NCBI RefSeq assembly: GCF_900113865.1
Contig: NZ_FOQY01000006.1
Span: 260,041 to 324,040 of the forward strand
Source: Streptosporangium canum
GTDB lineage: Bacteria; Actinomycetota; Actinomycetes; Streptosporangiales; Streptosporangiaceae
Direction: 5' to 3'
DNA: 64,000 nt
Shown: positions 62,559 to 64,000 of the stretch, piece after piece
How positions within the stretch are numbered: the stretch's first letter is position 1
Layout: each line of letters opens with the position of its first letter
Position numbers and translations under genes: made by a program
The notes under the pieces: model-generated
Seen by the model: the letters and a program-made list of their open reading frames with translations, nothing else
Told to the model about the DNA's origin: nothing
Database searches by the model: none

Positions 62559-64000
62559 ATGACCGAACGGAAGGTGGCGGGCCGATATCGCCTGCTCGAA
62601 GCCATCGGCGAGGGCGGGATGGGCGTCGTCTGGCGGGCCCACGACGAGCTTCTCGACCGGGTCGTGGCGGTCAAGGAGGTCCGTCACCGCGGGATCGACG
62701 AGGCCGCGCGCACGGAGATGAACCGGCGGACGATCCGGGAGGCCAGGACCGCCGGCCGGCTCGACCACCCGTCCGTGATCATCGTGCACGACGTGGTCGA
62801 GGAGGAGGGCCGGCCCTGGATCGTCATGCAGATGGTCCGGTCGCGCTCGCTGGGCGAGGTCGTCCGCGCGGACGGGCCGCTGCCTCCCGAGCGGGTCGCC
62901 TCGGTCGGGCTGCAGGTGCTGGGCGCCCTGCTGGCCGCGCACGCCGCCGGGGTGCTGCACCGTGACGTGAAGCCGGAGAACGTGCTGCTGGCCGACGACG
63001 GCCGGGTCGTGCTGACCGACTTCGGGATCGCCTCGATGACACAGGAGACCGCGATCACCCGGACGGGCGGGATGGTCGGCACCCCGGCCTTCCTCCCCCC
63101 GGAACGGCTCCACGGGCTGGCGGCCACCCCCGAGTCGGACCTGTGGTCCCTCGGGGCGACGCTGTACGCCGCCCTGGAGGGGCGTGCGCCGTTCGAGCGG
63201 GCAACGGCCGCGGCGACCATGATGGCCGTCCTCCACGGCGAGCCCAGCCCCATGACGCACACCGGTCCCCTGGCCGACGCGGTCCTCGGCCTGATGATCA
63301 AGGACCCCGCCACCCGGATGACGGCCGATCAGGCCACGGCCCTGCTCAGCCGCGCGGCCTCGGGGCAGGCCGCCGGCGCGGCGGGGCCGGCCGCCCCGCA
63401 CCCGCACCCGCACCCGGGCACGGCCGCCCGCCACACCCAGCCGCCCCACCCGGGCGCCCCGGCGGGCCACGACGGCTCTGCGTACGCCGCCCGACCGCCG
63501 CACACCGGGCAGCCGGCGTATCCGGTGGAGGCGCCGCCGTATCCGGTGGAGGCGCCGTCGTATCCGTCGGGGGCCGCACCGGGTGGGTGGTATCCGCAGC
63601 ACGCCGGGCAGCCCTCCCACCAGGACAGTCCCCCTCACTTCGGGCAGTCGTCCTTCGGGCAGCCGTCCCACCAGGACGGAGCCGCCCACTTCGGGCAGCC
63701 GTCCCATCCCGGCGACCCCGCGCAGCGGCCCTACGGTGACGGCCCCGCCCGTTCCGGGCGGCCGCCGTATCGGAGCTCCCCCACCCACGCCGGGCAGCCG
63801 CCCTACCCGGACGGAGCCGCCCACTTCGGGCAGCCGCCCCCGGACGATCCCGCGTACCCGCGGTGGCCGCAGCAGGGGCAGCCCACCGACGCCGGGCGGC
63901 TCGCCCCTCCGGCACGCCGGTCGGGGACGGGGCGGGTGGCGCTCGCGGTCGGGGTGCCCGCGCTCGTGGTGGCGGTCGGGGTGGGGGGATGGCTGGTGCT
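62559..64000 (+). CDS. Ser/Thr protein kinase, C-terminal part beyond window
   Basis: Paralogue of the kinase just upstream. The visible 480 residues hold a full catalytic domain: GEGGMGVVWRAHDELLDRVVAVKEV, HRDVKPENVLLADDG, DFGIAS and GTPAFLPPERLHG. It is followed by about 160 residues of low-complexity Pro/Gly/Gln/His sequence with repeats such as HFGQPSHQDG and YPVEAP, and the beginning of a membrane helix (VALAVGVPALVVAVGVGG) at the end of the window. ATG 62559 has GGGAGGGG upstream. Short spacing to the first kinase suggests one operon and a recent duplication. Confidence 0.93.
   Translation, partial: MTERKVAGRYRLLEAIGEGGMGVVWRAHDELLDRVVAVKEVRHRGIDEAARTEMNRRTIREARTAGRLDHPSVIIVHDVVEEEGRPWIVMQMVRSRSLGEVVRADGPLPPERVASVGLQVLGALLAAHAAGVLHRDVKPENVLLADDGRVVLTDFGIASMTQETAITRTGGMVGTPAFLPPERLHGLAATPESDLWSLGATLYAALEGRAPFERATAAATMMAVLHGEPSPMTHTGPLADAVLGLMIKDPATRMTADQATALLSRAASGQAAGAAGPAAPHPHPHPGTAARHTQPPHPGAPAGHDGSAYAARPPHTGQPAYPVEAPPYPVEAPSYPSGAAPGGWYPQHAGQPSHQDSPPHFGQSSFGQPSHQDGAAHFGQPSHPGDPAQRPYGDGPARSGRPPYRSSPTHAGQPPYPDGAAHFGQPPPDDPAYPRWPQQGQPTDAGRLAPPARRSGTGRVALAVGVPALVVAVGVGGWLV

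Overview
The window is chromosomal DNA of a high-GC actinomycete. Codon bias, many GTG starts, GTGA/ATGA stop-start overlaps, PriA in place of separate HisA and TrpF, paired Pkn-type kinases and SigE-family ECF regulation all fit the Streptosporangiales (Streptosporangium/Nonomuraea-like). The order-level call is inference from gene content and order.

Left end, 1-4.5 kb (minus strand): hisI, three small membrane proteins, a 26-codon ORF, trpC and the start of trpB. trpE, which often follows hisI in actinobacteria, is absent here. A PPK2 kinase, a two-gene ABC exporter (4.8-8.4 kb) and a mycothiol-isomerase-fold protein follow.

9.3-13.5 kb: the most interesting locus. A strong promoter and a perfect Shine-Dalgarno precede a 17-codon peptide gene, then a 12-bp hairpin, two paralogous haem-oxygenase-like di-iron proteins whose N-termini look like winged-helix peptide-binding domains, an EamA exporter and a GNAT acyltransferase. 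This layout resembles a minimal RiPP (ribosomal peptide) operon. A 16-bp tandem repeat covers the EamA/GNAT junction.

13.6-18.5 kb: a lipid-modification operon (FAD oxidoreductase, DUF1365, cyclopropane-synthase-like methyltransferase, small ORF, DUF1295), then a 53-aa membrane peptide. A GlnA-like ligase follows at 18.6-20.1 kb.

20.1-28.9 kb: an accessory island holding relics (SDR, IS1182-type transposase, HATPase), a protein with two FtsX-ectodomain-like modules, a HigBA-type toxin-antitoxin pair, a complete IS30-family element, and a 5'-truncated, frameshifted Rhs gene that still ends in a HINT domain, a deaminase-like toxin tip and an AT-rich candidate immunity gene. A perfect 23-bp inverted repeat lies between it and hisF.

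28.9-35.1 kb: hisD-C-B-(small membrane)-H-(membrane)-priA-ridA-hisF, in one operon. About 25 kb separates hisF from hisI. Then ybaK, an amidase, a DUF2567 protein, a MurA with Asp in place of the catalytic Cys, and a bifunctional PBP.

41.6-44.2 kb: an ECF sigma factor with a downstream anti-sigma-like protein and a divergent secreted protein. Two matched divergent promoters (GGGCAACG-N16-CGTATTA) imply one autoregulated regulon. Then a subtilase, an RDD protein, a serine beta-lactamase-like enzyme, a beta-propeller protein, an MFS transporter, a discoidin-metallophosphoesterase, dnaE1 and an APC permease.

59.2-60.4 kb: a chorismate mutase fused to a degraded DAHP-synthase domain, preceded by a Tyr/Phe-containing 16-aa leader peptide and an intrinsic terminator, which looks like an aromatic amino acid attenuator. 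Two Ser/Thr kinases close the window, the second cut off at its end. I saw no tRNA, rRNA or CRISPR.
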